Counted from the stretch's first letter, positions 46,758-55,727 are shown. The stretch: DNA of 64,000 nt from Pseudomonas sp. B6002 (GCF_013385985.1 NZ_JACAOY010000003.1:1-64000); one strand, 5' to 3'. Notes: generated from the sequence alone by a model not told the origin. Numbers and translations: made by a program.

Positions 46758-46967
46758 TTAGATAACTTGAACTTCTTCAGCTTGCATGCCTTTCTGACCG
46801 CGGGTAGCGATGAAAGAAACCTGTTGGCCTTCTTTCAGGCTTTTGAAGCCGTCGGATTGGATAGCTTTGAAGTGAACGAACAGGTCGTCACCGGATTGTG
46901 GAGTGATGAAGCCGAAGCCTTTTTCATCGTTGAACCACTTAACGGTACCAGTTTGGCGATTAGACAT
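46758..46967 (-). CDS. Cold-shock domain protein (CspA family)
   Basis: The 69-residue protein is a single cold-shock domain, an OB-fold that binds single-stranded RNA and DNA and acts as an RNA chaperone. RNP1 is KGFGFITP and RNP2 is LFVHF. The start [20 protein letters not shown] is typical of pseudomonad CapB/CspA-type proteins. A perfect AAGGAGA Shine-Dalgarno precedes the ATG. Which paralogue this is cannot be told from the domain alone. Confidence 0.95.
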   Translation of the reverse strand: MSNRQTGTVKWFNDEKGFGFITPQSGDDLFVHFKAIQSDGFKSLKEGQQVSFIATRGQKGMQAEEVQVI

Positions 46968-47357
46968 GGTGTATCTCCTTGGACAAAGTTAACTGCGACT
47001 CAGGAAAAGCCCTGGCCGAGACTGAGTGCAAAGAGCAGGAAAAATTCTTGGAGATGGTTGGATCGAAATTCAACATATCGTGTAGAGATTCTCAGTGACA
47101 CAAGCAGCACAGTGGCGCCACCTTAACCCTTTTTCCGGGACGTGCCAATGATATTTCCGAAGGTTTCTCTATTTTCGTGACTGGCGGTGGTATTTAAGGT
47201 CACCGGCCGCCTGCAACGCAGGTCCCGGCCCCGCTGGCCGCGGCTTACAGCAGCCTGTGCATTCGTCAAGAAAAGCCCCATGGCCTTTGAACCCCGGGGC
47301 CGGCCCCGGTAAGATGCCCCACAGAATTTTTCCACCTCGCTATTCAGGACACCCGCC
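46968..47357. other. Divergent region between the cold-shock gene and dcd
   Basis: This 390-base gene-free stretch holds the cold-shock gene's upstream region on the left and the dcd promoter on the right. On the minus strand the first ~150 bases upstream of the cold-shock ATG are AT-richer and could be the long 5' leader usual for this family; no clear promoter pair was found. GC-rich inverted repeats occupy 47200-47310. I see no small ORF or RNA gene. Confidence 0.5.
47287..47315 (+). promoter_or_regulatory. Candidate dcd promoter with a palindrome filling its spacer
   Basis: TTGAAC (47287-47292) and TAAGAT (47310-47315) are separated by exactly 17 bases. Positions 47294-47309 of the spacer are the perfect 16-base palindrome CCGGGGCCGGCCCCGG. 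The leader to the dcd ATG would be about 35-40 bases. Confidence 0.5.
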
Positions 47358-47924
47358 ATGAGCATCAAATCGGACAAGTGGATTCGCCGCATGGCGCAAG
47401 AGCACGGCATGATCGAGCCCTTCGTAGAGCGTCAGATGCGTGGCGAAGGCGCCGAACGCCTGATTTCGTACGGGGTTTCCAGCTACGGCTACGACGTGCG
47501 TTGCGCCGATGAGTTCAAGGTGTTCACCAACATCAACTCGGCCACCGTCGATCCGAAAAACTTCGACGAAAAGAGCTTCGTCGACATCAAGAGCGACGTG
47601 TGCATCATCCCGCCCAACTCCTTCGCCCTGGCACGCACCGTGGAGTTCTTCCGTATCCCCCGCGACGTGCTGACCATTTGCCTGGGTAAAAGCACCTACG
47701 CGCGTTGCGGCATCATCGTCAACGTCACGCCGCTTGAGCCTGAGTGGGAAGGGCACGTGACCCTGGAGTTCTCCAACACCACCACGCTGCCAGCAAAGAT
47801 CTACGCCAACGAAGGCGTGGCACAGATGCTGTTCCTGCAGTCCGATGAGGCCTGTGAAGTGTCCTATAAAGACCGTGGCGGTAAGTACCAGGGCCAGCGC
47901 GGCGTTACTCTCCCACGCGCTTGA
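47358..47924 (+). CDS. dcd: dCTP deaminase
   Basis: Dcd (188 residues) deaminates dCTP to dUTP, the main route to dTTP precursors in gammaproteobacteria. [17 protein letters not shown], the active-site Glu region [19 protein letters not shown] and the C-terminal [18 protein letters not shown] are family signatures. Length matches the homotrimeric bacterial enzyme. It has its own candidate promoter. In P. aeruginosa dcd is far from rpoS, as I recall. Confidence 0.98.
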   Translation: MSIKSDKWIRRMAQEHGMIEPFVERQMRGEGAERLISYGVSSYGYDVRCADEFKVFTNINSATVDPKNFDEKSFVDIKSDVCIIPPNSFALARTVEFFRIPRDVLTICLGKSTYARCGIIVNVTPLEPEWEGHVTLEFSNTTTLPAKIYANEGVAQMLFLQSDEACEVSYKDRGGKYQGQRGVTLPRA

Positions 47925-48031
47925 TCGAAAGGTCTTACACGCAAAGGGAATTTGTCTGCGGGAAGTGACTCTATTGGGTGTACTGCCTCGGCGCGTGCAA
48001 AACGCGCCGAGCCACGCTTGAGGAGTACTTT

Positions 48032-48232
48032 ATGAAGCTCGACCCGCGAATAAGCGCCGAACTCGCCCGGCTTGAACCCAACCAGATTGGCGTTCTGGCC
48101 TGGTCCCTGATGGCTGACCCAGCGTTTGCGGGCGGCATTCCCGGCCAGCCCGATGAAGACTGGCCACAGCAGCCCACCGAGCCCGGTGAGCCCACCCTTC
48201 CTGATGAGCCGCCACCCGCACCTGTCGCCTGA
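48032..48232 (+). CDS. Small hypothetical protein with Pro/Glu-rich tail
   Basis: A 66-residue ORF starts MKLDPRISAELARLEPNQIG after a GAGGAG Shine-Dalgarno. The first ~40 residues look like a compact helical segment (LARLEPNQIGVLAWSLMADPAFAGG). The last ~25 are acidic and proline-rich (DEDWPQQPTEPGEPTLPDE). No membrane segment, signal or known motif is seen. Good ribosome binding and an ordered N-terminus argue that it is real. It is convergent with the repair metallophosphoesterase gene. An in-frame start at 47978 would add 18 residues and lacks a ribosome binding site. Confidence 0.65.
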   Translation: MKLDPRISAELARLEPNQIGVLAWSLMADPAFAGGIPGQPDEDWPQQPTEPGEPTLPDEPPPAPVA

Positions 48233-48262
48233 TTGAGGTGTGCAGCAGACATGGCCGGTTCT

Positions 48263-48913
48263 TCAGCGTACCGGCCATACCTCTGCATCGCCGATCACGA
48301 ATACCTGCTGATCGTCGTTCGATTCCACTGAATAACCGCCCGTAAAGGCACCAAACGCTGGCAGCAAGCTCACGCGTTTGCCGATCTGAAAGCACGGCAG
48401 GCGCAAGCTCTGCCGGCCTTTACCGCGCAAGCGATACACCGGGTGCACATGCCCCGCCAGCACGTGGTGGCTGAGATGGGCCTGAGGTTCATGCTGCAGG
48501 GCAAATGGTCCCATCAGCAACGGCTCTGCAACCACCTCGATGTTCAAATCGATGGGCGGGTCGCCAGCACGTTTGTCGTGATTACCGCGGACCAGCACCA
48601 GGGACAGCGAGGCGTTTTGCGCTCGCCACGCCCTCAACGCGCCCAGGGTGCCCGATGCATGGGAGCCCGGACCGTGCAGGAAGTCGCCGAGAAAAATTAC
48701 CTGCTCGCACGCAAAAGCCGCCAGAAGCCGATCCAGCACCGCCAGGTTTTCCGTGGTGGTGCCTTGGGGCACCGGCTGCCCCAGGCGGCGATAGGCCGAG
48801 GCCTTGCCAAAGTGCACGTCTGCGATCAGCAGGCAGCGGCGAGCGGGCCAATAAACCGCCTTGTCTGCCAGCAGCCACAGTTCTTCACCCTCAAGCATGA
48901 CTGAACAGGCCAT
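48263..48913 (-). CDS. pdeM: Ligase-associated metallophosphoesterase (PdeM/MPE)
   Basis: The 216-residue calcineurin-like phosphoesterase belongs to the ligase-associated DNA damage response set and is a Mn-dependent DNA endonuclease in the characterised homologue. Metal-binding motifs are LIADVHFGKA, FLGDFLHGPGSH, LVRGNHDKRAG and AGHVHPVYRL. The ATG at 48913 overlaps the lhr stop (TGATG), so the helicase and nuclease are coupled. The ligase and exonuclease partners are 7 kb upstream, beyond an amino acid transporter operon. Confidence 0.9.
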   Translation of the reverse strand: MACSVMLEGEELWLLADKAVYWPARRCLLIADVHFGKASAYRRLGQPVPQGTTTENLAVLDRLLAAFACEQVIFLGDFLHGPGSHASGTLGALRAWRAQNASLSLVLVRGNHDKRAGDPPIDLNIEVVAEPLLMGPFALQHEPQAHLSHHVLAGHVHPVYRLRGKGRQSLRLPCFQIGKRVSLLPAFGAFTGGYSVESNDDQQVFVIGDAEVWPVR

Positions 48914-51426
48914 CAACGCTTCCCGTTGTCCGCGACTTTTTCAAGGTCCCTGACCATCCGTGCGATGCGTTCCGAGAGTTTTTCCGAACTCATGCTTTCG
49001 CGCATCCGCTCCACCAGCAGTGGGAAGGCCAGGGGCGTAGGACGTTCGATCAGATGCATGTCCAATTTCAGTGTCGACAGGTGACGTAACGTCTGTTCCA
49101 GCCGGCGAATATCCAATTCATCACGCAAGACTTCTTCCCCCGCCTGGGCCAGCAGCAGGTTCTGCGGGTCATATTGCTTGAACACCTCAAAGAACAACCC
49201 GCTGGAAGCCTGTACCTGCCGTGTACTTTTCGGCGCGCCGGGGTAGCCGGCGAATACCAGCCCGGCAATGCGTGCGATCTCGCGAAAGCGCCGCAGGGCC
49301 AGTTCTCCCGCGTTCAGGCTGGCAACGACGTCTTCCAACAGCGTGTCGGGGCTCAACAACGCCTCGTTCAGCAAGGTCGGCCATTGCACTTCTGTGGCGC
49401 TCAATAATTCCATCCCGTAATCGTTGACCGCGATCGAGAAAGTGACTGCTTGATCACGGCTGACCCGCCACGCCAACAGGCTCGCCAGCCCCAGGTGCAC
49501 CTGCCGACCGGCGAAGGGGTAGAGAAACAGGTGCCACCCCTCACGAGACTTCAGAGCCTCGGCCAATAAATGCTTGCGTGTCGGTAGCCCGGACCAGCGC
49601 AACTGTGTTTGCAACAAGGGTTGCACTGCCTGCATTTCCGGGCCATCGAAGTGCCCGTGTGCAGCTGCGTCAAAGCGTTCCACCACCGCCTGCGCCAACT
49701 CATTGGAAAGCGGCATTCGCCCGCCATTCCAGCGCGGCACGGCGGCCTTTTTCGCAGTGCTGCGCTTTACGTACGCGGTCATGTTTTCCACCCGCACCAA
49801 TTCCAAGAGGCGCCCGCCGAACAGAAAGCCATCCCCCGGTTTTAGCCGTGCAATAAAGCCCTCCTCGACACTCCCCAGGTTCTTGCCGCCGCCGCCCTTG
49901 CTCCAGAACTTCAGGTGGATACTGGCATCGCTGACAATCGTGCCCACGCTCATGCGATGCCGACGTGCCAGGCGTGCATCCGGGACGCGCCAGATGCCGT
50001 GCTCATCCGGCTCGACGCGGCGGTAATCCGGGTAGGCCGTCAGCGACAGGCCTCCATGGCGCACAAACCCCAGGGCCCAGGCCCAATCGGCGTCGGTGAG
50101 ATCGCGATACGCCCAGGCGCCGCGAACTTCAGCCAAAAGTGCATCCGGCGTAAAACCGCCTCCCAAAGCCATACTCACCAGATGTTGTACGAGTACGTCC
50201 AACGGCTTGTGGGGGGATTCCCGGGCCTCGATATGCCGCCGGGCAATGGCGTCCTGGGCCGCGGCGGCCTCCACCAACTCCAGGCTATGGGTCGGCACCA
50301 GCGTCACCCGCGAGGGGCGCCCCGGCGCATGCCCCGAACGCCCGGCGCGTTGCATCAGGCGCGCCACGCCCTTGGCCGAGCCAATTTGCAGCACCCGCTC
50401 CACCGGTAGGAAATCCACCCCCAGGTCCAGGCTGGAGGTGCACACCACGGCCTTGAGCTGGCCTTCTTTCAATGCCCGTTCGACCCAGTCGCGGGTTTCC
50501 CGGGACAGCGAACCGTGATGCAACGCGATCGGCCCTGCCCAATCTGGCCGCGCCTCCAGCAGCGCTTGATACCAGATCTCCGATTGCGCACGGGTGTTGG
50601 TAAACACCAGGCAACTGGTGCTGGCGTCCACCTCGGCGACCACTTGCGGCAGCATCTTCAAACCCAGATGTCCGGCCCACGGAAAACGCTCGGTCACTGG
50701 GGGCACCAGGGTATCGACGATTAACTGCTTGGCGGTTTGCCCCTGCACATTGATTCCGTTGCCTTGCGGGACCAATACCTCAAAGGCGTGGGACTGATTA
50801 CCCAAGGTTGCCGAGATCCCCCACACCATCAGCTCAGGGTGCCAGCGCCGCATCCTGGCCAACGCCAGTTGCAGTTGCACGCCGCGCTTATTCCCGATCA
50901 GTTCGTGCCATTCATCCACGATGACCATGCGCAGGTGCCCAAGGCTCGCCTCGCTGTCGGCGCGGGCGAGCATCAGCGTCAGGCTTTCCGGGGTGGTGAC
51001 CAGTGCGGTGGGCTGGCGGCGGGTCTGGCGCGCGCGCTCGCTGCTGCTGGTGTCGCCGGTACGCAGGCCGACGCTCCACGGAATCTGCAGCGCCTGCAAT
51101 GGCGCCTCAAGGGCGCGCGCGGTGTCGGCGGCCAGCGCACGCATCGGCGTGATCCACAGCACAGTCAAAGGCTCGGCAGGCGGTTTACGCTTTGCGGTGA
51201 CAGGCGGGCGAATGATGGCGAAACGATTGAGGGCCGCAAACCACAGCGCGTAGGTTTTACCCGCGCCGGTGCTGGCATGCAGCAAACCGGACTGACCGTC
51301 CTTCACCGCTGCCCACACGGCTTTCTGGAAGGCGAACGGTTTCCAGCCTTTGGCGGCAAACCATTTTTTGGCGAAGTCGACGGGTTTTGCCATTCGGCGG
51401 CTGACGCTCTGGAGGCTCTCTTTCAA
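48913..51426 (-). CDS. lhr: Ligase-associated DEXH helicase (Lhr-Core type)
   Basis: This superfamily 2 helicase (837 residues) has the Lhr-Core layout: two RecA-like domains (about 20-400), a winged helix and an Lhr-specific C-terminal domain. Walker A is [12 protein letters not shown], motif II is VIVDEWHEL, motif III is GISATLGN and motif VI is [11 protein letters not shown]. Homologues translocate 3'-5' on single-stranded DNA and unwind RNA:DNA hybrids. The annotated start is a TTG at 51426 with GGAGG four bases upstream; ATG at 51393 ([10 protein letters not shown]) is the alternative. It begins 24 bases after the aotP stop and so may be transcribed from the transporter operon. Confidence 0.92.
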   Translation of the reverse strand: MKESLQSVSRRMAKPVDFAKKWFAAKGWKPFAFQKAVWAAVKDGQSGLLHASTGAGKTYALWFAALNRFAIIRPPVTAKRKPPAEPLTVLWITPMRALAADTARALEAPLQALQIPWSVGLRTGDTSSSERARQTRRQPTALVTTPESLTLMLARADSEASLGHLRMVIVDEWHELIGNKRGVQLQLALARMRRWHPELMVWGISATLGNQSHAFEVLVPQGNGINVQGQTAKQLIVDTLVPPVTERFPWAGHLGLKMLPQVVAEVDASTSCLVFTNTRAQSEIWYQALLEARPDWAGPIALHHGSLSRETRDWVERALKEGQLKAVVCTSSLDLGVDFLPVERVLQIGSAKGVARLMQRAGRSGHAPGRPSRVTLVPTHSLELVEAAAAQDAIARRHIEARESPHKPLDVLVQHLVSMALGGGFTPDALLAEVRGAWAYRDLTDADWAWALGFVRHGGLSLTAYPDYRRVEPDEHGIWRVPDARLARRHRMSVGTIVSDASIHLKFWSKGGGGKNLGSVEEGFIARLKPGDGFLFGGRLLELVRVENMTAYVKRSTAKKAAVPRWNGGRMPLSNELAQAVVERFDAAAHGHFDGPEMQAVQPLLQTQLRWSGLPTRKHLLAEALKSREGWHLFLYPFAGRQVHLGLASLLAWRVSRDQAVTFSIAVNDYGMELLSATEVQWPTLLNEALLSPDTLLEDVVASLNAGELALRRFREIARIAGLVFAGYPGAPKSTRQVQASSGLFFEVFKQYDPQNLLLAQAGEEVLRDELDIRRLEQTLRHLSTLKLDMHLIERPTPLAFPLLVERMRESMSSEKLSERIARMVRDLEKVADNGKR

Positions 51427-51450
51427 AGACCCTCCAGGCGCAGCAAAGGT

Positions 51451-52215
51451 TTACTTCAAGTTACCGCTCAAGAACTGTTGCAGGCGCTCGCTCTTCGGAT
51501 TGCCCAATACATCCTCAGGCGCGCCTTGTTCCTCAACCAGGCCCTTGTGCAAGAACAGCACCTGGCTCGACACCTTGCGCGCAAAGCTCATCTCGTGGGT
51601 CACCATGATCATGGTGCGGCCTTCCTCGGCCAGGCCCTGGATGACCTTCAACACTTCACCCACCAGTTCCGGGTCAAGGGCCGAGGTGGGTTCGTCGAAC
51701 AGCATCACCTCCGGTTCCATGGCCAGCGCGCGGGCGATGGCCACCCGTTGCTGCTGGCCACCGGACAGGAATGCCGGGTACTGGTCGGCCACGCGTGCCG
51801 GCAGGCCCACCTTGTCGAGGTAACGGCGGGCGCGGTCTTCGGCGTCCTTCTTGCTGCAGCCCAGCACCCGGCGCGGGGCCATGGTGATGTTTTCCAGCAC
51901 GCTCATGTGGCTCCACAGGTTGAAGTGTTGAAACACCATCGCCAGGCGCGTGCGCAGGCGTTGCAGTTCGGCGTCGTCGGCCACGCGCATGCCGTGGCGG
52001 TCGCTGACCATGCGGATCGGCTGGCCGTCGAGGGTCATCGCGCCGTCATTGGGGGTTTCCAGGAAGTTGATGCAGCGCAAAAAAGTGCTTTTGCCCGAGC
52101 CGCTGGCGCCGATCAGGCTGATCACGTCACCGGTCTTGGCTTTGAGTGAGACACCTTTGAGCACTTCATTGTCGCCATAGCTTTTATGCAGGCCTTCAAC
52201 GGTCAATTTGTACAT
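51451..52215 (-). CDS. aotP: Basic amino acid ABC transporter ATPase (AotP/HisP-like)
   Basis: The ATPase (254 residues) powers uptake of arginine, ornithine, lysine or histidine. Walker A is GASGSGKST, the signature is LSGGQQQRVAIARAL, and Walker B is VMLFDEPTSALDPE. The start MYKLTVEGLHKSYG (52215) is chosen over an in-frame extension from 52278, which would run into aotO. It is the last gene of aotJ-aotQ-aotM-aotO-aotP. In the P. aeruginosa operon argR follows; here the helicase gene does. Confidence 0.92.
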   Translation of the reverse strand: MYKLTVEGLHKSYGDNEVLKGVSLKAKTGDVISLIGASGSGKSTFLRCINFLETPNDGAMTLDGQPIRMVSDRHGMRVADDAELQRLRTRLAMVFQHFNLWSHMSVLENITMAPRRVLGCSKKDAEDRARRYLDKVGLPARVADQYPAFLSGGQQQRVAIARALAMEPEVMLFDEPTSALDPELVGEVLKVIQGLAEEGRTMIMVTHEMSFARKVSSQVLFLHKGLVEEQGAPEDVLGNPKSERLQQFLSGNLK

Positions 52216-52228
52216 GGGGCGTGCATCC

Positions 52229-53347
52229 TCAAGGCGAAAGTAGGTAGCCGCTGCGGTAGGCCTCACTGCCAGCGACATGGCTGATGACCATCCCGGCAGT
52301 GGCCATGCGCCGTAGCGAACGGGCGTAAAGCAGGCCGGCCTTCTGGCAGTGCACAGGCGTTACGCGGTCAGTAATGGGGTCGATGATTTCGGCGATCAGT
52401 TGCCCGGCTTCCAGGTATTCGCCGGGCAGGGCGCTGAACACCAGCAAACCGCCGACAGGCGTGGCCACCGGTTCCACCCCCGCCAACGGCGTGGCCGGGT
52501 AGGGCAGGTCGGGCAGTGGCGCCACGTCACCGGCAATCGCGCCGAAGTGGATCAGGTAGTCGATGATCGCCTGGCAGTCGAGGGCGGCCAGGCCGTGATT
52601 GACGTCACCTTGGCCGCGCAGCTCGACGGTCACCGAAAAGCTGCCCATGGGGATTGGGAACCGCCCGTCGAAGCGTTGCTGCAGTTGCCACCACACCAGG
52701 GTGAAACACTCATCGAAGGACTGCCCGCCCGAATCGGTGGCGAGCAGGTTGGCTTCCGAGCCGATATAGCGCGCCAGCGGTTCCACCTGCGGCCAGGCTT
52801 CAGGCGTGGTGTACAGGTGTGCCACGGCTTCGAAATCACAATGCAGGTCCAGCACCATGTCGGCATCGCAGGCCAGACGTTGCAGCACCAGGCGTTGGGA
52901 ATGCAGCTGGGTGTCGGCGGTGTGTGCTGCCAAGGCAGTGGACAGCGCGGCGCGGATCAGTTCGACGTTGTGCTGTGGATCGCCCCCCAGCAGGTCCTCG
53001 ACCCTGTTGCCGACTTCGTCGCTGAGGTCCACGAACCAGCGGTTGAAGTTCTGCCCGCTTTCCAACTCGTAGCGGCCCAGCGGAATATCCATCAGCACCT
53101 GTTCCAGGCCCACCGGGTTGGCGACGGGCACCAGCACGATTTCACTGCGCAGGCGCCCGGCGGCGGCCAACTCGGCCAGGCGTACTTTCAAGTGCCAGGC
53201 CACCAGCATGCCCGGCAGCTCATCGGCGTGCAGCGACGATTGGATGTAGACCTTGCCAGCGGCTTCTTCCGGGCCGAAGTGGAAACTGTGAATCTGCCGC
53301 GCCGTACCTGGCACCGGCGCGATCAGATCATGTACCTGATGACGCAT
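52229..53347 (-). CDS. aotO: Succinylglutamate desuccinylase/aspartoacylase family protein (AotO-like)
   Basis: The 372-residue protein is of the AstE/AspA branch of zinc carboxypeptidase-like (M14) deacylases. The zinc ligands are seen in SSLHADELPG (His, Glu) and DLHCDFEAVAH (His), with the arginine-containing NFNRWF in between. A C-terminal beta domain follows. It sits inside the ABC transporter operon, as aotO does in P. aeruginosa aotJQMOP. Its substrate is unknown; an N-acylated basic amino acid is an inference from context. Only ten bases separate it from aotM. Confidence 0.82.
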   Translation of the reverse strand: MRHQVHDLIAPVPGTARQIHSFHFGPEEAAGKVYIQSSLHADELPGMLVAWHLKVRLAELAAAGRLRSEIVLVPVANPVGLEQVLMDIPLGRYELESGQNFNRWFVDLSDEVGNRVEDLLGGDPQHNVELIRAALSTALAAHTADTQLHSQRLVLQRLACDADMVLDLHCDFEAVAHLYTTPEAWPQVEPLARYIGSEANLLATDSGGQSFDECFTLVWWQLQQRFDGRFPIPMGSFSVTVELRGQGDVNHGLAALDCQAIIDYLIHFGAIAGDVAPLPDLPYPATPLAGVEPVATPVGGLLVFSALPGEYLEAGQLIAEIIDPITDRVTPVHCQKAGLLYARSLRRMATAGMVISHVAGSEAYRSGYLLSP

Positions 53348-53356
53348 GAAGACTCC

Positions 53357-54067
53357 TTAGTGGCTCGGCCCGAGGAAGGCCAGCCAACGGCGCTCCGCCA
53401 GGCGAAACAGACCGACCAGGGCAAAGGTCACGGTCAGGTAGATCAGCGCAGCGATGCCGAATGATTGAAAGGTCATGTACGTGGCCGAGTTGGCGTCCCG
53501 GGCCACTTTGAGAATGTCGGGCACGGTCGCGGTAAAGGCCACGGTGGTTGAGTGAAGCATCAGGATCACTTCGTTGCTGTAGTAGGGCAACGAACGGCGT
53601 AACGCCGAGGGCATGATCACGTAGGCATACAGCTTCCAGCCGGTCAGGCCATAGGCCTTGGCCGCCTCGACTTCGCCATGAGCCATGCTGCGAATCGCAC
53701 CCGCGAAGATCTCGGTGGTGTAGGCGCACGTGTTGAGGGCAAAGGCCAGGATGGTGCAGTTCATCGCATCGCGAAAGAACGCGTCCAGCACCGGTTGCGC
53801 ACGCACTGCCGCGATGCTGTAGATGCCGGTGTAGCAGATCAGCAACTGGATATAGAGCGGCGTGCCGCGAAACAGGTAGGTGTAGAACTGCACCGGCCAG
53901 CGGATGTAGCGCTTGCGCGAAACCCGGGCGATGGAGAGCGGGATCGACACCACGAAACCGATGACCAATGCCGCGCTGAGCAGCCACAGGGTCATGGCCA
54001 GCCCGGTGATGTGCTGGCCGTCGCTATACAGGAAAGGCCGCCAGTATTGCTGGATAAGTTCGATCAT
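53357..54067 (-). CDS. aotM: Basic amino acid ABC transporter permease (AotM/HisM-like)
   Basis: This inner membrane permease has 236 residues and about five membrane segments. The family's EAA loop is EVEAAKAYGLTGWKLYAYVIMPSAL, which docks to the ATPase. It overlaps aotQ by four bases, consistent with a heterodimeric channel of AotQ and AotM. Confidence 0.92.
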   Translation of the reverse strand: MIELIQQYWRPFLYSDGQHITGLAMTLWLLSAALVIGFVVSIPLSIARVSRKRYIRWPVQFYTYLFRGTPLYIQLLICYTGIYSIAAVRAQPVLDAFFRDAMNCTILAFALNTCAYTTEIFAGAIRSMAHGEVEAAKAYGLTGWKLYAYVIMPSALRRSLPYYSNEVILMLHSTTVAFTATVPDILKVARDANSATYMTFQSFGIAALIYLTVTFALVGLFRLAERRWLAFLGPSH

Positions 54068-54792
54068 CGCACGGCCTCCCGGGCCCCAGCGGAGTAACGG
54101 CGTTCAAGCCAGCGCAGCACGACGTTGGATGCGCTGGTGATCAGCAGGTAGATCAAGGCGGCGAGCACCAGGAAATAGAACAGTTGATAGGTGCTTTTGC
54201 CCGCATCCTGGGCGGCCTTTACCAGGTCTGCCAGGCCGATGATCGACACCAGCGCCGTGGCCTTGAGCATCACGCACCAGTTGTTGTTAATGCCGGGCAG
54301 GGCAAAGCGCATCATCTGCGGGAAGGTTACGAAGCGAAACCGCTGGCCACGGGTGAGCCCGTAGGCGGTCGCCGCTTCAAGCTGGCCACGGGGCACCGCG
54401 AGGATCGCGCCGCGAAAGGTCTCGGTGAAATAGGCACCGTAGATAAAGCCCAGGGTAATGACCCCGGCGCTGAATGGGTCGATCTCGATGTACTCCCATT
54501 CCATGAAGTCGGTGAGGCCGGTCAGCCAGATCTGCAGGCTGTAGAATATCAGCAGCATCAGCACCAGGTCGGGTATGCCGCGAATCAGGGTGGTGTAAAT
54601 CTGCGCCGGAACGCGCAACAGGGCGACGCTGGAGAGTTTGGCGCTGGCGCCGAGCAGGCCCAGCAAGACGCTGACGGCCAGGGAGGCGACCGACAACTTC
54701 ACGGTCATCCACGTACCTTGCAGCAACAGTGGGCCGAACCCTTTCAAGCTGAAGGCACTCAGCCCCAGGGTTTGTAAAAGATCTTCAAACAT
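54064..54792 (-). CDS. aotQ: Basic amino acid ABC transporter permease (AotQ/HisQ-like)
   Basis: The partner permease (242 residues) also has about five membrane segments and the EAA loop QLEAATAYGLTRGQRFRFVTFPQMM. It follows aotJ after a hairpin terminator, which would give more binding protein than membrane components. It starts at ATG 54792. Confidence 0.92.
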   Translation of the reverse strand: MFEDLLQTLGLSAFSLKGFGPLLLQGTWMTVKLSVASLAVSVLLGLLGASAKLSSVALLRVPAQIYTTLIRGIPDLVLMLLIFYSLQIWLTGLTDFMEWEYIEIDPFSAGVITLGFIYGAYFTETFRGAILAVPRGQLEAATAYGLTRGQRFRFVTFPQMMRFALPGINNNWCVMLKATALVSIIGLADLVKAAQDAGKSTYQLFYFLVLAALIYLLITSASNVVLRWLERRYSAGAREAVR

Positions 54793-54813
54793 GAATTCAG
54801 GACCTATGGCGAT

Positions 54814-54844
54814 AAAAAAGCGCCCACCTGAAACAGGTGGGCGC
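54814..54844 (-). terminator. Attenuator between aotJ and aotQ
   Basis: On the minus strand GCGCCCACCTG-TTT-CAGGTGGGCGC (54834-54844 pairing with 54820-54830) forms an 11-bp stem with a three-base loop, followed by TTTTTT. It stands just after the binding-protein gene, the usual place for differential expression in such operons. Confidence 0.85.
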
Positions 54845-54851
54845 CGGGGTG

Positions 54852-55631
54852 TTATTTACCGCTGTACAGGTTCAGGTCGCCGAAGTGTTTCTTCTGGATG
54901 GTGGCGTAGGTGCCATCATCGTGTAACGCTTTGATACCTTTATCGAGCAACGCCTTGAGCTCTTTGTTACCTTTTTTGATACCGACCGCAGTTTTGGACG
55001 GCAGCAATGGGTCGTCGATGGCCTTGCTGACTTCGTAGTCAGCACCGGCTGGCGACTTCAGGAAACCCAGCTCGGCTTGCAACATGTCCTGCACGGAAGC
55101 GTCCAGTCGGCCCGAAGTCAGGTCGGCGTACACCTGGTCCTGGTTGGCGTAGGCCTTGGTGGTCACACCGGCTTTGTCCAGCACGGCCTTGGCGTAGGCT
55201 TCCTGGATGGTGCCTTGCTCGTAGCCCACGGATTTGCCCTTGAGGGACTCAGGCGTGGAGTAGTTCGCGCCTTTTTTGAACACCAGGGACGTCGGGCCGG
55301 AGAACAGCTCGCTGGAGAAGTCGATCGCCTTTTCACGGGCTTCGGTCACGGTCATCGAGGAGATCACGCCGTCGAACTTGTTGGCGTTGAGGCCCGGAAT
55401 CATGCCGTCGAAGTCACTTTCAACCCACTTGCACTTGACCTTCAGCTCGGCGCAGATCGCATTGCCCAGGTCGATATCGAAGCCCACCAGGCTGCCATCA
55501 GCGGCCTTGGACTCGAACGGCGCGTAGGACGGATCGACACCAAAACGCAATTCCTTGTATTCCTTGGCTGTCGCAACACCTGCAGCCATGCACAGAGCCA
55601 GTGCAGAAAGGGTCAGCAATGCTTTTTTCAT
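54852..55631 (-). CDS. aotJ: Basic amino acid ABC transporter periplasmic binding protein (AotJ/HisJ-like)
   Basis: The 259-residue solute-binding protein has a signal peptide (MKKALLTLSALALCMAAGVATA, cleaved before KEYKEL). The ligand-contact stretches are typical of LAO/HisJ proteins: GVDPSYAPFESK, GFDIDLGNAIC and the Thr-containing GVISSMTVTEAREKAIDFS. The LAO-type pocket fits arginine, ornithine, lysine or histidine. The ATG at 55631 has AGGGA upstream. A candidate sigma-54 promoter and NtrC site lie upstream. It heads the transporter operon. Confidence 0.93.
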   Translation of the reverse strand: MKKALLTLSALALCMAAGVATAKEYKELRFGVDPSYAPFESKAADGSLVGFDIDLGNAICAELKVKCKWVESDFDGMIPGLNANKFDGVISSMTVTEAREKAIDFSSELFSGPTSLVFKKGANYSTPESLKGKSVGYEQGTIQEAYAKAVLDKAGVTTKAYANQDQVYADLTSGRLDASVQDMLQAELGFLKSPAGADYEVSKAIDDPLLPSKTAVGIKKGNKELKALLDKGIKALHDDGTYATIQKKHFGDLNLYSGK

Positions 55632-55711
55632 TATGTAATCCCTGGAAACCAAGATAAGCGCTTGTGGCGCGTTTAGGACTGTTACTGAACGGTGTCAGAC
55701 GGATCACAAGT

Positions 55712-55727
55712 AGCAATTTCTGCACCA
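55712..55727 (-). promoter_or_regulatory. Candidate sigma-54 (RpoN) promoter for aotJ
   Basis: The minus strand reads TGGTGC-AGAAA-TTGCT. It keeps the essential GG and GC dinucleotides exactly ten bases apart and matches the consensus TGGCAC-N5-TTGCW at 9 of 11 positions. The start site would fall near 55700, about 70 bases before the aotJ ATG. Confidence 0.6.
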
